64,000 bases of DNA from Bacteriovoracaceae bacterium (GCA_024711325.1 JANJTC010000004.1:186001-250000); one strand, 5' to 3'. Counted from the first letter of the stretch, positions 51,907 to 61,706 are shown. Translations and numbers: made by a program. The notes: a model not told the origin generated them from the letters alone.

Positions 51907-53097
51907 GTGCGCTCAATATCTCTATCAAAAAGCGGAATCAATAAAATTCGCAGTCATCAGCTTGAACTTAAAGCTTCAGACTTCGAAGATTCAATTAAAT
52001 CCATTCCTCCGGGCGAATGGTGTTTTATGCAGGCAAGTCCCCAGGAAATTTGGGTGGGATTTATAAATCCCCTGATCGATGAAAAATACTCATGTGCTCA
52101 GATTGTGGCGAAAGTTTCAATTGAGGATCAGAAAAACTTTGTCGTGGAAAATTTCATCATCGAGAAAATTAAAGCAGCTCAGGCAAAAAGAAGTCGCTTT
52201 AGTGGTTACGAGAAAAACGCCCGTATCTTTTATGGAGTCAGTGATGGACTACCGGGCCTGATTATCGATCAATTTGAAAATGCTTCGATAATACAGATTA
52301 ACACTTCGGGAATTGATCGATTCCGGGAATTAATTAAGAAAACTGTTTCTGAATTGATGAAGACCAATTCTTATCTACTGGATAACCCAAAATACCGTGA
52401 CAAAGAATCTCTTCCAACATATGAAAACGAAAGACTTCCGGATCTGCAAGTTGTTGAGAACGAGCTTCGGTATGCTATTCGTTCCGAAGTTCTCCAGAAG
52501 GTTGGATTTTACTATGATCATAGAGAGAATCGTTATCAACTGATGGCATTACTTTCACGCTTAAATAAAAAACTAAAAAGTGGCGTTGATCTTTTTTCCT
52601 ACGCTGGCGCCTGGGGAATGAGTGCCCTAAAAGCGGGAGTTGCAGAAGTCCAGTTTGTTGATCAAGGGGACTTTTCTTTCGAAGTTGAAGAAGCGTTAAG
52701 GTTAAATGACTTTACCGATCGTGGTGTTTTTCATCGAGGCGATGTTTTCAAGTTTCTGGATGATTCTGTCTCAAAAAGTAAAAAATTTGATTTGATTCTC
52801 TGCGACCCGCCAGCATTTGCGAAAAGTGCGCTACAGAAACCTCAGGCATTAGAAGGCTACAGTAAGCTTCATCGGAAAGTGTTTAAGACTCTTGAAAGTG
52901 GTGGGCTTGTAGCTTTTTCCTCTTGTACTCACTACGTTGGCCACGAAGAATTTCAAAAGAACATTCAGGATGCAGCATTTAAAGAAAATAAAAAGCTTCA
53001 ACTGCTTTATAGCGGGATTCAGGGTCTTGATCATCCTGTGAAGTCACTAGATGATCGAGCTAATTACATAAAGAGTTATTTTTATATAGTGGAGTAA
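51907..53097 (+). CDS. rlmI: RlmI-type 23S rRNA methyltransferase
   Basis: A class I SAM methyltransferase with an N-terminal PUA-like domain (about 1-80), a linker with YGVSDGLPGLIIDQF, then KVGFYYDHRENR, a SAM site DLFSYAGAWGMSALKAG and the catalytic CDPPAFAKS. RlmI methylates a 23S cytosine at C5; RlmK-type activity is also possible. The 396 residues match family length. Start is GTG at 51907. moxR follows after 3 bases. Confidence 0.85.
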   Translation: MRSISLSKSGINKIRSHQLELKASDFEDSIKSIPPGEWCFMQASPQEIWVGFINPLIDEKYSCAQIVAKVSIEDQKNFVVENFIIEKIKAAQAKRSRFSGYEKNARIFYGVSDGLPGLIIDQFENASIIQINTSGIDRFRELIKKTVSELMKTNSYLLDNPKYRDKESLPTYENERLPDLQVVENELRYAIRSEVLQKVGFYYDHRENRYQLMALLSRLNKKLKSGVDLFSYAGAWGMSALKAGVAEVQFVDQGDFSFEVEEALRLNDFTDRGVFHRGDVFKFLDDSVSKSKKFDLILCDPPAFAKSALQKPQALEGYSKLHRKVFKTLESGGLVAFSSCTHYVGHEEFQKNIQDAAFKENKKLQLLYSGIQGLDHPVKSLDDRANYIKSYFYIVE

Positions 53098-53100
53098 ATT

Positions 53101-54042
53101 ATGATTTTGCAGGAAAAAGTTCACGGTGTTATTAATCAGGCCAAAAGTATTATTTTTGGTCAGGATGAACTCCTAGAATCCATCGTCGCAGCTTTGGTCT
53201 GTGAGGGACATCTTTTAATTGAGGGGCTTCCAGGTCTTGGTAAGACTTTGAGTGTATCAATCATGAGTAAACTTTGTGATCTTCACTTTCAACGTATCCA
53301 ATTTACGCCAGATCTTTTGCCGTCAGATTTAATCGGTACCATGATGTACAACCAACAGAAGCAAGAATTTACAACAAAGTTTGGCCCAATCTTTACTCAG
53401 TTAGTACTAGCAGATGAAATCAACCGTTCTCCTGCAAAAGTCCAGGCGGCTTTGTTAGAAGCGATGGCAGAAAAGCAAGTTACCATCGGGGACAAGACTC
53501 ATAAACTACCAACTCCTTTTGTTGTTCTGGCAACTCAGAATCCAATTGAGCAGGAAGGAACCTATAATCTTCCGGAAGCTCAGCTAGATCGTTTTATGAT
53601 GAAAATATCTGTTGATTATCCAGATTTTGAAGCTGAGAAAAGTATTCTCGGACTTAAGTCTTCACAAATGGATCTAAGCCCTATTATTGGTCAAAATGAC
53701 CTTTTTGAAATGAAGGAAAAAGTTGAATCAATCTATGTTGATGAGAAAATCAAGGACATGATTATTCGAATTGTTCATGCTACACGTCCCGGCAGTAAAT
53801 ACTTCCTTAAGAAATATGACGGAGCTATCACTGCAGGTGCTTCACCCAGAGCTTCAATATGGTTGTTCAAAATTGCTAAATTCAAAGCCTTTATGGAAGG
53901 CAAAGATTTTGTTTCTCCCGATCACCTGCTCTCGATTGTTCCTTCAGTGTTAGGGCATCGTGTGATTCCTTCTTATGAAGCACAAATTGATAAGCTTAAT
54001 ACAAGAAACCTGGTGGCCACAATAGCTGCGAGTGTTGTCTGA
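53101..54042 (+). CDS. MoxR family AAA ATPase
   Basis: The 313-residue ATPase has Walker A GLPGLGKTLS, RIQFTPDLLPSDLIG, Walker B LADEINRSPAKVQAALLEAM, sensor ATQNPIEQEGTYNLPEAQLDRF and the SPRAS-like ASPRASIWL. MoxR proteins act as chaperones for VWA-domain partners, which here are encoded downstream. It opens the Bat operon and is followed by the DUF58 gene after one base. Confidence 0.95.
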   Translation: MILQEKVHGVINQAKSIIFGQDELLESIVAALVCEGHLLIEGLPGLGKTLSVSIMSKLCDLHFQRIQFTPDLLPSDLIGTMMYNQQKQEFTTKFGPIFTQLVLADEINRSPAKVQAALLEAMAEKQVTIGDKTHKLPTPFVVLATQNPIEQEGTYNLPEAQLDRFMMKISVDYPDFEAEKSILGLKSSQMDLSPIIGQNDLFEMKEKVESIYVDEKIKDMIIRIVHATRPGSKYFLKKYDGAITAGASPRASIWLFKIAKFKAFMEGKDFVSPDHLLSIVPSVLGHRVIPSYEAQIDKLNTRNLVATIAASVV

Positions 54043-54043
54043 A

Positions 54044-54886
54044 ATGAACCTGAAAGAAATTGAACGAGTCGTAGGAATGATCCAGACTCACATTTTCAGA
54101 AATTCCAATGCCTATTCTACAGGCATGTTAAAATCTCATTTTCGAGGTTCCGGACTCCAATTTCGTGAACATCAGGTTTATGTCCCCGGTGATGATGTAA
54201 GGTTCATTGATTGGAAACTCTCAGCGCGTTCTTCTAATATATATATAAAGACTTTTGAAGAGGAACGAAACGTTGAAATAGTTGTTTTTTTTGATTTGTC
54301 TCATACCCTACTTTACGGTTATGAAGGTGTTTCTAAACTACAGGCGATGATTGAAATAGTGGGACTCTTATATCTCTTGGCAGGCGAAACTCATGATTTA
54401 GTCAGGGTGATTGTCTGGGGGGATAAAACCATTAATTTACCTCCTAAAAAAGGCCGTGAAGGCTTAACTCTTTTTATTTCCATCCTGGAGAAGCTTGGAC
54501 TTTTGGATAAAGACGGAAAAGTAATTTTAAAGCAAGACCGGATTTTAAACTCGCACACAGAAGACAATAAAATAGCCCAGATTAAAAGCTTCCTGGCCCG
54601 GAGAAAAGAAGTTATTTATTTAGGTGATCTTAGTCTGGTGAAGAATAAAGAAACCTGGGGAAAAATAATCGATAAAAAGAATATGCATTGTTTTCGAGTA
54701 TTTTCTCCCGTTGATAAGCATAGTGAATTGCCCTTCTTAATGAAAGTCAAAAATCCTATAAGTGGCAAAGGCATGGTTCGGGATCTTAAAGGTACTAAAG
54801 ATGATCCTTTTTTTCTAAAAGAAAGATTTAAAGAAATTGGTGTCCATGAACGTTATTTAGAAAAATTTGTAAAAGAGCTGGTGTGA
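54044..54886 (+). CDS. DUF58 domain protein of the Bat operon
   Basis: From the ATG at 54044 it is 280 residues. The family signature VPGDDVRFIDWKLSARS is present, followed by a VWA-like fold with FFDLSHTLLYG in place of a strict MIDAS. DUF58 proteins are nearly always encoded between MoxR and VWA proteins; the function is not established. An upstream GTG at 54032 would overlap moxR and is less likely. Its stop overlaps the next GTG. Confidence 0.9.
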   Translation: MNLKEIERVVGMIQTHIFRNSNAYSTGMLKSHFRGSGLQFREHQVYVPGDDVRFIDWKLSARSSNIYIKTFEEERNVEIVVFFDLSHTLLYGYEGVSKLQAMIEIVGLLYLLAGETHDLVRVIVWGDKTINLPPKKGREGLTLFISILEKLGLLDKDGKVILKQDRILNSHTEDNKIAQIKSFLARRKEVIYLGDLSLVKNKETWGKIIDKKNMHCFRVFSPVDKHSELPFLMKVKNPISGKGMVRDLKGTKDDPFFLKERFKEIGVHERYLEKFVKELV

Positions 54887-55641
54887 AAAGAATAATTTCC
54901 ATTCTATTTATCATGTTAAGTCAGGCCGCCTTCTCTGCGGTAGGTTTGCATTTGGATTTTACTCAAAAGACATTAAAACAAGGCAAAGTTACAGATACTA
55001 TTGTTCGAATGGATGAAAATTCGGTTCAAAAGATCGAGCTTCAACAATTAAAGGGACAATCACTAGCAGATGTCATCTATCTGCTGGATGTCAGTCCATT
55101 AGTAAAGAAAGATGGTGGCAGTAAATTCGAAGCTGAAGCTAAAGTTATCTTTCTAAAGATACCCGAGGCTCAGGTGTTGTTGCATAAACTCTCTGGAGTT
55201 GACATCGCCATCACGTGGTCAAAGGTTGAGATCATTCCTACTGAACTGACTCAAAAACTAATCTTTGGGCAATTTGAAATTCCATCCAGAAATAAGGTTT
55301 TCATTTGGTTTATCGGCCTTATCAGTCTGATTGTTGGCCTGGTGTTTTTCTTTAAGTATCGGCGTCGTCTTCAGGAAAAAAAGAATATTTCAATTAGAAG
55401 AAAAAAACACAAAACAGAATTGATGGAAGCCAAAGAATATTCGCAAATCGTGCATGTCTGGATGCAACGAGATGTTTATTTGAAAGAGTTTCCGGAAATA
55501 CATGAAGCATTCAAAAAGTTTGAAGCTACTTTGTTTAAATATCAATTTAAACCCCACCAAACGGAAGCTGAAAAAGCTGAAGTTCAAGAAGCCTATCGTA
55601 CTTTTACAGCGAACATCCAGGGAGGCTTGAGTGGAATTTAA
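54883..55641 (+). CDS. Bat-operon membrane protein of unknown function
   Basis: The 252-residue protein has a signal peptide (about 1-18, ending AFSA), a periplasmic domain, one membrane helix (about 139-160) and a basic cytoplasmic tail (KYRRRLQEKKNISIRRKKHK then a helical region). It occupies the slot of the DUF4381-like gene often found between DUF58 and batA. Sequence similarity to that family is not obvious by eye. It overlaps both neighbours by a few bases. Confidence 0.75.
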   Translation: MKRIISILFIMLSQAAFSAVGLHLDFTQKTLKQGKVTDTIVRMDENSVQKIELQQLKGQSLADVIYLLDVSPLVKKDGGSKFEAEAKVIFLKIPEAQVLLHKLSGVDIAITWSKVEIIPTELTQKLIFGQFEIPSRNKVFIWFIGLISLIVGLVFFFKYRRRLQEKKNISIRRKKHKTELMEAKEYSQIVHVWMQRDVYLKEFPEIHEAFKKFEATLFKYQFKPHQTEAEKAEVQEAYRTFTANIQGGLSGI

Positions 55642-56608
55642 ATATCCTCATCTTCTTTGGTTGGGTGTTGTCGTTGGTATTATGTGGGCGCTGGATTATT
55701 GGAAAGTTTTCCAAAGAGCTCAGCTATACTTTCCTCAAGGACAGGGCCCTTTAATCTGGTGGAAAAAAACACTGAGAATTGTTTTGTTTATTGCCGGAGC
55801 TGTGGGATGGGCCTATTTGAGTTATTCACTCATGCAGCCCAGGAAACCTCAAAAATATTCGCCAAGTAACATTGAAATCAATGACATCGTCATTACTATT
55901 GATGTGTCACGTTCCATGCTTGCAGAAGATCTAAAACCAAACCGTTTAGAAGTTGCCAAAGAAAAAATCCGGGAGTTTACCCGGCTACGGCCAACGGATA
56001 GAATTTCCGTGGTGATTTTTTCTGAGAAAGTGTTCACGCTTTTACCTTTAACGACAGATCCATCACTGGTGGATAAAGTGCTTTCAGAAATATCAATAGG
56101 CTATTTGGGAAGTGGTACCAATATAGGTGATGGTCTTGCTCTTAGTGTAGCAAGGGCCGTAAATAGTGACACTAAAAATAAAGTCATCATCCTCTTAACC
56201 GACGGTGTTGCAAATGTAGGAACTCTAACCCCTATTCAAGCTGCTGAAGAAGCAAAAAAATATGGCATTAAAGTTTACACCATTGGCCTGGGAACTGATG
56301 GAGATGCCAAGATACCAGTGGGGCCAGGGGTTTTTGGAACTCAGTATCAACTTATTCCCGGTGGATCCATTGATTACAAAACCTTAAAAGAAATCAGTGA
56401 TTTGACTGGTGGAAAATTTTATCCCGCCAAAAGTGAAGAAGCTCTAAAAGATATTCTTAATGATATTCAAAAACTTGAAAAAACTGAAATCAAAGTTAAC
56501 CATCAGATTGTTTATGATGAACAGTTTTATTATTACCTATTGTTAGGGGTTGCCATATTGTTTGGAGTGGAAGTTCTAAGAAGACTTCTCTTAAAGGATG
56601 TTGCATGA
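55631..56608 (+). CDS. batA: BatA-type VWA membrane protein
   Basis: The 325-residue protein has two N-terminal membrane segments, a VWA domain in the periplasm or cytoplasm with an intact MIDAS (DVSRSM, then SGTNIGDG and LTDGVAN), and a C-terminal membrane helix (YYYLLLGVAILFGVEVL). Bat proteins are named for Bacteroides aerotolerance and are thought to help envelope stress resistance. Start is GTG at 55631, overlapping the previous gene by 11 bases. Confidence 0.92.
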   Translation: MEFKYPHLLWLGVVVGIMWALDYWKVFQRAQLYFPQGQGPLIWWKKTLRIVLFIAGAVGWAYLSYSLMQPRKPQKYSPSNIEINDIVITIDVSRSMLAEDLKPNRLEVAKEKIREFTRLRPTDRISVVIFSEKVFTLLPLTTDPSLVDKVLSEISIGYLGSGTNIGDGLALSVARAVNSDTKNKVIILLTDGVANVGTLTPIQAAEEAKKYGIKVYTIGLGTDGDAKIPVGPGVFGTQYQLIPGGSIDYKTLKEISDLTGGKFYPAKSEEALKDILNDIQKLEKTEIKVNHQIVYDEQFYYYLLLGVAILFGVEVLRRLLLKDVA

Positions 56609-58362
56609 ACTTCAATCAGTTAAGTTATTGGCCAGCTTTACTATTGGTCTTCTCCGTTTTTTTATTTGTAGTGCTAATTCTTGAGAAAAGATTCTTCGGT
56701 TTCATTAAAACCTATTGGTTCTATCAAAGAAGTTTTTTTAGCTATTTATCTACGCTCTTATTTCTTTTGGGCCTGGGAGGATTACTTTTTAGTCTTCTGG
56801 ATATCCGAGGTCCGGAAAAGAGAATCAAGGCTGAGGTTCCGCACGATCGCACGATTATATTGATTGATACTTCTGCCAGTATGTTGGCAGAAGATGTAAA
56901 ACCAAGTCGTCTGCAAAAAGCTGTATTGGTTGCTAAACACTTTGCACGGAAGGCTACCGGACATCAACTTTCCATTGTCGCTTTTGCTGAAATTCAGAAA
57001 AAAATCGTGCCCTTTACCAATGATATCGATCTCATTGATGCAAGACTTGATAGTTTGAAAAATCTCCGTAATCAGTATGGATCTTCAGCTTTATCAGTCG
57101 CAATACAAGAAAGTATTCAGTATTTCCGTGAGTCCGACGGGGAAGCCCGTGGAAATATCATCGTTTTTACTGATGGAGAGGAGACGGCCGAAAGGATAGA
57201 CCTGAAAGTTCCTGCCAGTGTTCACATCGCTTTGGTAGGAGTTGGTACAGAAAGAGGCGGTAGAATTCCCCTGGATGATGGCAGAGGTTTTCGTTTCGGC
57301 TATAAAAAAGATCGTGGGCAGGACGTCATAACAAAACTTAATGAAAATTTTTTCAAAGTGATAACGGCCGATATCCCTTCAGCTAAATACTGGTTGGCCA
57401 ATACCTACTCTTTACCCTCTGAGGAAATCTTAAATTTCTTTCAATCTGAGAAAACGAAAGGAATGAATCAACAAGACATGGTGATTAAGCCAGTACTTAT
57501 GGAGTGGATCGTTGTACCTTCGCTTGTTTTGCTCTTCTTATCCTATTTTTTCAAATCCATTCGCATATTCTCTCTCGGTCTTTTACTCATCATAACTCCC
57601 ATTCATGCCCAAGAAGAAGAGGCACCTGTCTTATCACCGGAGGTCATCTCACGCTTAGATGAACTAAAGGAAGGGAACCTAAATCGTCTTGAGAGAATTA
57701 AGCTGGCAGACGATTTACACAAGGCTGGTGCTAAGGAAGAAGCATTGGCCCTTTATCAGGAAAATTTAAAGGGAAGTATTGATAAAAAAATTCCTGCAGA
57801 AGCCTATATGAACTATGGTACTGCCTTACTTGAAAAAGGTGAAATTCCTAAAGGCATTAATCTTTATCAAAAGCTAAATGAAAGCCTGGATGACTCACCG
57901 GATTCACGTAAAATTCAGGAAACTATGGATAAGAACGTTGTTTCCATATTTCAGCAACAAGAACAAAAGAAAAAAGAAGAAAAAGAGAAAAAAGATAAAA
58001 ACAAGGAAGATCAAAATAAGGACCAGTCTGGTTCTCAAGGAAAATCTGATCCTCAAGAAGGACAATCTGGAAAGAAAGACAACAAAGACCAGAAGCAGAA
58101 TGCGGGTGATAAGAAAGAAGATGATAAAAAAAATCAGAATGATAAAAATGAAGATCAAAAAAAAGATGAGAAAGATAAATCAGATAAGCCTAAAGATGAA
58201 GAAAAAGATCAGGGTGAACAGCCAAAGCCCACTCCTCCGCAGAAATTGCCTGCAAAATTAAAACAACTGATGTCCGATGACAGACAGTTGCAAATGAAAA
58301 TGATTGAGAATGGCACGAGGGATCTCAATAAAAGAAAGTCTCGAAAAAGTAAGGATTGGTAA
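56605..58362 (+). CDS. batB: Fused BatB-BatC: VWA domain plus TPR and charged tail
   Basis: The 585 residues combine two usually separate proteins. Residues 1-330 are BatB-like: membrane helices, VWA with MIDAS DTSASM, QYGSSALSVA and TDGEET, and a helix near 300-330. Then an exported-looking segment, a TPR region (about 360-430, AEAYMNYGTALLEKGEIPKG) as in BatC, and a roughly 110-residue tail of almost only Lys, Asp, Glu, Gln and Asn. The tail DNA contains two runs of eight As (58126-58133 and 58157-58164). The proline-rich end is PTPPQKLPAKL. Confidence 0.88.
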   Translation: MNFNQLSYWPALLLVFSVFLFVVLILEKRFFGFIKTYWFYQRSFFSYLSTLLFLLGLGGLLFSLLDIRGPEKRIKAEVPHDRTIILIDTSASMLAEDVKPSRLQKAVLVAKHFARKATGHQLSIVAFAEIQKKIVPFTNDIDLIDARLDSLKNLRNQYGSSALSVAIQESIQYFRESDGEARGNIIVFTDGEETAERIDLKVPASVHIALVGVGTERGGRIPLDDGRGFRFGYKKDRGQDVITKLNENFFKVITADIPSAKYWLANTYSLPSEEILNFFQSEKTKGMNQQDMVIKPVLMEWIVVPSLVLLFLSYFFKSIRIFSLGLLLIITPIHAQEEEAPVLSPEVISRLDELKEGNLNRLERIKLADDLHKAGAKEEALALYQENLKGSIDKKIPAEAYMNYGTALLEKGEIPKGINLYQKLNESLDDSPDSRKIQETMDKNVVSIFQQQEQKKKEEKEKKDKNKEDQNKDQSGSQGKSDPQEGQSGKKDNKDQKQNAGDKKEDDKKNQNDKNEDQKKDEKDKSDKPKDEEKDQGEQPKPTPPQKLPAKLKQLMSDDRQLQMKMIENGTRDLNKRKSRKSKDW

Positions 58363-60036
58363 ATGAAGTTATTAATACTTTTGCTTACGCTTTTAATCAG
58401 CATGAGCACACTAGGTAATGAAGTTAAAATTGAACTGAATCCCAAGCGCCCTGTCGCTGGCGAAGTATTTCAGGCCTATTTCAGAATTTTTACTGATTCA
58501 GATGAAGACCCGGCAATTAATTTTAGTCCAAGTAATGTGGAAGTTGTCGGTAAATCAAATCAAGGAGTTTCAACTAGGACTGTATATGCCAATGGCAAAT
58601 TAACTATAACAAGAGAAGTCACGATTGTTTATGACTTGGTTTCCTCGAAAACAGGTACAGGATATTTACGAGATATCCGGATTCAACTAGGCAACCAAAC
58701 AGTAAAACATCCTTTGATAACCTTCAGTGTCCTTAAAGAACCAGAAGTTCAACCAGATGTCTTTGTAATGGCCGATGTTCCTAAAAAGACGCTTTTTCTA
58801 GGTGAAGGCATTGTTATTCGGTATTACTTATATACTAAAGTTCCCGTCAGCAATCTGGATGTAAAAAAGTATCCTAAACTAAATAACTTTTTAAAAAGAT
58901 ATATTCAGGAACCAGAAAGAACTGATCGTGTATCAGTTGATGGACAGCTTTATATGCGGACACAAATCTATGCCGCTAAATTATTTCCAGAAAAAACGGG
59001 AGTCCTAAAAATTGACTCTCTCCAGCTATCTGCAACCTATCCGAGTGCTCAGCTAGGTGATCCATTTGGAGCCTTCGGATTAAATCGTGATTTCAAAACA
59101 AAAACGGTCACTAGCGAAGTAATTAAGCTTGATGTCGTTCCTCTGCCTCAACCTATGCCTCCTCATTTTACAGGACTCATTGGTCAACACGATTTTCAAT
59201 TGCAACTGGGACCTAATAAACTGATCGTAAATGAACCGCTAGAGGTTAAATTAACTGTAACTGGTTCCGGAGCATTGGAGAACCTCGAGGCCCCCGCATT
59301 AATTAAGCATCCCGGGCTTGAAGAATTTGAAACGAATGGTGACTTGAAAATTGCTGATGCTGATAAGGCCACCAAGGTATTTGATTACACTTATCTTGCT
59401 AAGGAAAACCTGAATCTTCCGGCAAAAGAAGTTACTTTAAGTTATTTTGATGCCAGTACTGAAAAGTATGTGCCGGTTCAACTTAATCTGCCGGAAATTG
59501 TAGTTGCCGGTGGTCAACCAGAAGTTCCTAATAAAGCGTCAAGTCCACAAGAAAAAAATATTTCTAAAAAAACAATCCCTAAGCTCGATGTATCACCAAC
59601 TGAATTCTCTGCTCCCATAACTGTAGATGAATGGCAGTGGAAGTTCTGGTTACCATATATCAATCTGGGTCTTGGTATAGTGGCGATTCTACTTTCCTTT
59701 GGCTGGATCCTGAAAAACAAAACTTTCAGTGGCATTAAACTTAAACATGATGTGCCTCCTGTTTTTAAGAAGGGCACCTTTGAGATGAGTGAATTTGTGC
59801 AATGGATGACCCCCCTAATTAAGGAAACAGGAAAATCACCAGTGGTTATTATTAAAGAATCTCCACTGCCAGACGAATCAAAACGCTATTTTATTGATTT
59901 ATTAGATGCAAATGACTACAAGTTTTACTCGACCCAGAAATCTGAAATGGTTTTTAAGTATCAACCAAATCACTTCAAAGAACTTGGGCGTTATATAGAG
60001 AGTGTTAGAAATGAAAATTCTTCACAACCTGCTTGA
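58363..60036 (+). CDS. batD: BatD-type exported membrane protein
   Basis: The 557-residue protein has a signal peptide (about 1-18, ending TLG), a long periplasmic region of repeated beta-sandwich domains (QNPKRPVAGEVFQAYFRI-like start, VFVMADVPKKTLFLGEGIVI, LGPNKLIVNEPLEVKLTVTG) and one membrane helix near 430-450 (LGLGIVAILLSFGWIL). A cytoplasmic tail follows. This is the BatD layout. The ATG directly abuts the batB-C stop. It overlaps ribF by 26 bases. Confidence 0.9.
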   Translation: MKLLILLLTLLISMSTLGNEVKIELNPKRPVAGEVFQAYFRIFTDSDEDPAINFSPSNVEVVGKSNQGVSTRTVYANGKLTITREVTIVYDLVSSKTGTGYLRDIRIQLGNQTVKHPLITFSVLKEPEVQPDVFVMADVPKKTLFLGEGIVIRYYLYTKVPVSNLDVKKYPKLNNFLKRYIQEPERTDRVSVDGQLYMRTQIYAAKLFPEKTGVLKIDSLQLSATYPSAQLGDPFGAFGLNRDFKTKTVTSEVIKLDVVPLPQPMPPHFTGLIGQHDFQLQLGPNKLIVNEPLEVKLTVTGSGALENLEAPALIKHPGLEEFETNGDLKIADADKATKVFDYTYLAKENLNLPAKEVTLSYFDASTEKYVPVQLNLPEIVVAGGQPEVPNKASSPQEKNISKKTIPKLDVSPTEFSAPITVDEWQWKFWLPYINLGLGIVAILLSFGWILKNKTFSGIKLKHDVPPVFKKGTFEMSEFVQWMTPLIKETGKSPVVIIKESPLPDESKRYFIDLLDANDYKFYSTQKSEMVFKYQPNHFKELGRYIESVRNENSSQPA

Positions 60037-60955
60037 TATCCCCAAAGATGCCCATGGTAACTGGCCGGCAATCGGTTTAACAATTGGAAATTTTGACGGG
60101 GTCCACATTGGTCATCAGGAATTACTAAAAAAGATAAAGAATGACTGCCGTCAAAAGAACCTTCTTTTCGTAGTTGTCACTTTTGTTCCACATCCTCAAA
60201 AAATACTCCAGCCAGATAAAGAACGCTTTCTGATAAATAGCTATGATCAACGAAGGGCACTACTTAAAGATCAAGGCGTTGATGTCCTGGTTGAAATGAA
60301 GTTCACACGTGACTTCAGTACCCTCAAAGCGGAAGAATTTCTAAAACAATATCTCGTGTCGTATCCAAATCTAAAAGATTTCTATCTTGGTTATGATTTT
60401 GCTTTTGGAGCTAACAAAGAAGGTGATTACGATTTAGTCAGATCTATTTGTGATCCCTTGGGAATTGAAATTGAAATTCAACCTAAATTTGAGTTTCACG
60501 GGAAGGCCGTTTCCTCCAGTTCTATCCGAGCTAGCCTTCTTTCCGGTAAAATTGATGAAGTAGAAAGTATTCTGAAACGTCCATTTCATCTGGAAGGTGT
60601 TGTTGTCAAAGGCGAAGGACGCGGGAAACAGATAGGTTTTCCTACCGCCAATATTCAAGTCTCCCAGGATCTGATTGTTCCCCATAAGGGTGTCTATGTC
60701 ACCAAAACGATATATAAAGACATGACATTTAAGTCAGTGACCAATATTGGAAACAACCCAACTTTCAAAGACACAGAACAATTACACATTGAAACTAACT
60801 TGTTTGATTTTGATTCAGATATTTATGGCGAAGTTCTTGATATTCAGTTTCTACATAAAATTCGTGATGAGAAGAAGTTTTCAACCGTTAATGACTTAAT
60901 TAACCAGATAAAATCCGATGTGCAAGTTGCCAGGGATTTTCTGAGTTCAAAATGA
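60011..60955 (+). CDS. ribF: Bifunctional riboflavin kinase/FAD synthetase
   Basis: RibF makes FMN then FAD. From the ATG at 60011 it is 314 residues. The N-terminal adenylyltransferase half has LTIGNFDGVHIGHQ and YDFAFGANKEGD, then SSSSIRASLLSG. The C-terminal kinase half has GEGRGKQIGFPTANI and NIGNNPTF. The upstream in-frame GTG at 60002 is less likely. It overlaps batD upstream and aroE downstream. Confidence 0.95.
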   Translation: MKILHNLLDIPKDAHGNWPAIGLTIGNFDGVHIGHQELLKKIKNDCRQKNLLFVVVTFVPHPQKILQPDKERFLINSYDQRRALLKDQGVDVLVEMKFTRDFSTLKAEEFLKQYLVSYPNLKDFYLGYDFAFGANKEGDYDLVRSICDPLGIEIEIQPKFEFHGKAVSSSSIRASLLSGKIDEVESILKRPFHLEGVVVKGEGRGKQIGFPTANIQVSQDLIVPHKGVYVTKTIYKDMTFKSVTNIGNNPTFKDTEQLHIETNLFDFDSDIYGEVLDIQFLHKIRDEKKFSTVNDLINQIKSDVQVARDFLSSK

Positions 60956-61659
60956 AGTTGGGATTGTTGGGTTTTCCGGTTGAACATTCGTTATCACCCA
61001 GTTTATACCGACAGTTTTTAGGTGAAAAATTAACTTCCTACGAACTCTTTGCTTATCCAGCGGCGGCGGTAGTTCCTGAATTGAGTTTCTTTGCTGAGCG
61101 GCTCGATGGTTTAAATATTACTTCTCCTTATAAGACTCACTTTATTAATGAAGTCACTATACCTTCTCCGTTAGTTAGAAGAATTGGTGCAGTGAATACG
61201 TTGGCCTTTGCGGGAGGAAAAGTATTGGCCACCAATACAGATATTCTGGCCGTAGAGGAAATTCTGAAAGATTTTCAAAAGGAATATGATTCGCTATCGC
61301 TCGTTTTGTTGGGAGATGGAGTCATGGCCGAAGTTACTAAAGTTGTTGCTGATTCTCTTCTGCTTAAATATGTTCAATTCTCCCGTAAGCTCACTCCGGA
61401 TTTCATTCATCTTGATCTCCGAAAAATATCGAGGCAAAAGAGTCAAGTTCTTGTCATTAATGCTTGTTCCAGGGATTTTATTTTTCAGGGGGCCTTTGAG
61501 GGAGATGAAATCTTCTGGGACTATAATTATAACTTTTCCCCACATAAAAGCCGAATTCCCTCGCTAGTAAAAACATACTCCGATGGTCAGGAGATGCTTG
61601 AACGACAAGCAAAAGCCGCAATCCAATTCTGGAAAGAAGTAATCCCTAAACTTAACTAG
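60952..61659 (+). CDS. aroE: Divergent shikimate dehydrogenase
   Basis: AroE reduces dehydroshikimate in the aromatic pathway. The 235 residues are about 35 shorter than usual. The substrate site is kept: Ser13 and Ser15 in HSLSPSL, Lys61 in SPYKTHF, RRIGAVNTL and Asn95-Thr-Asp97. The NADP-binding part is unusual: the glycine motif reads LLGDGVMAEV and the normal TPxGM segment is replaced by NACSRD. The C-terminal YSDGQEMLERQAKAAIQFW is typical. An AroE-like protein with changed cofactor use is possible. Confidence 0.75.
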   Translation: MKLGLLGFPVEHSLSPSLYRQFLGEKLTSYELFAYPAAAVVPELSFFAERLDGLNITSPYKTHFINEVTIPSPLVRRIGAVNTLAFAGGKVLATNTDILAVEEILKDFQKEYDSLSLVLLGDGVMAEVTKVVADSLLLKYVQFSRKLTPDFIHLDLRKISRQKSQVLVINACSRDFIFQGAFEGDEIFWDYNYNFSPHKSRIPSLVKTYSDGQEMLERQAKAAIQFWKEVIPKLN

Positions 61660-61706
61660 TGAATAATCCGAAATAGGGTACATACTATTAAGGGGTTATT
61701 AAATTC

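Noticed and set aside
57878-58261. Lys-rich 127-codon frame inside batB-batC, and a hydrophobic frame on the opposite strand
   Set aside because: Both are by-products of the low-complexity A-rich tail of batB-batC and lack start signals.
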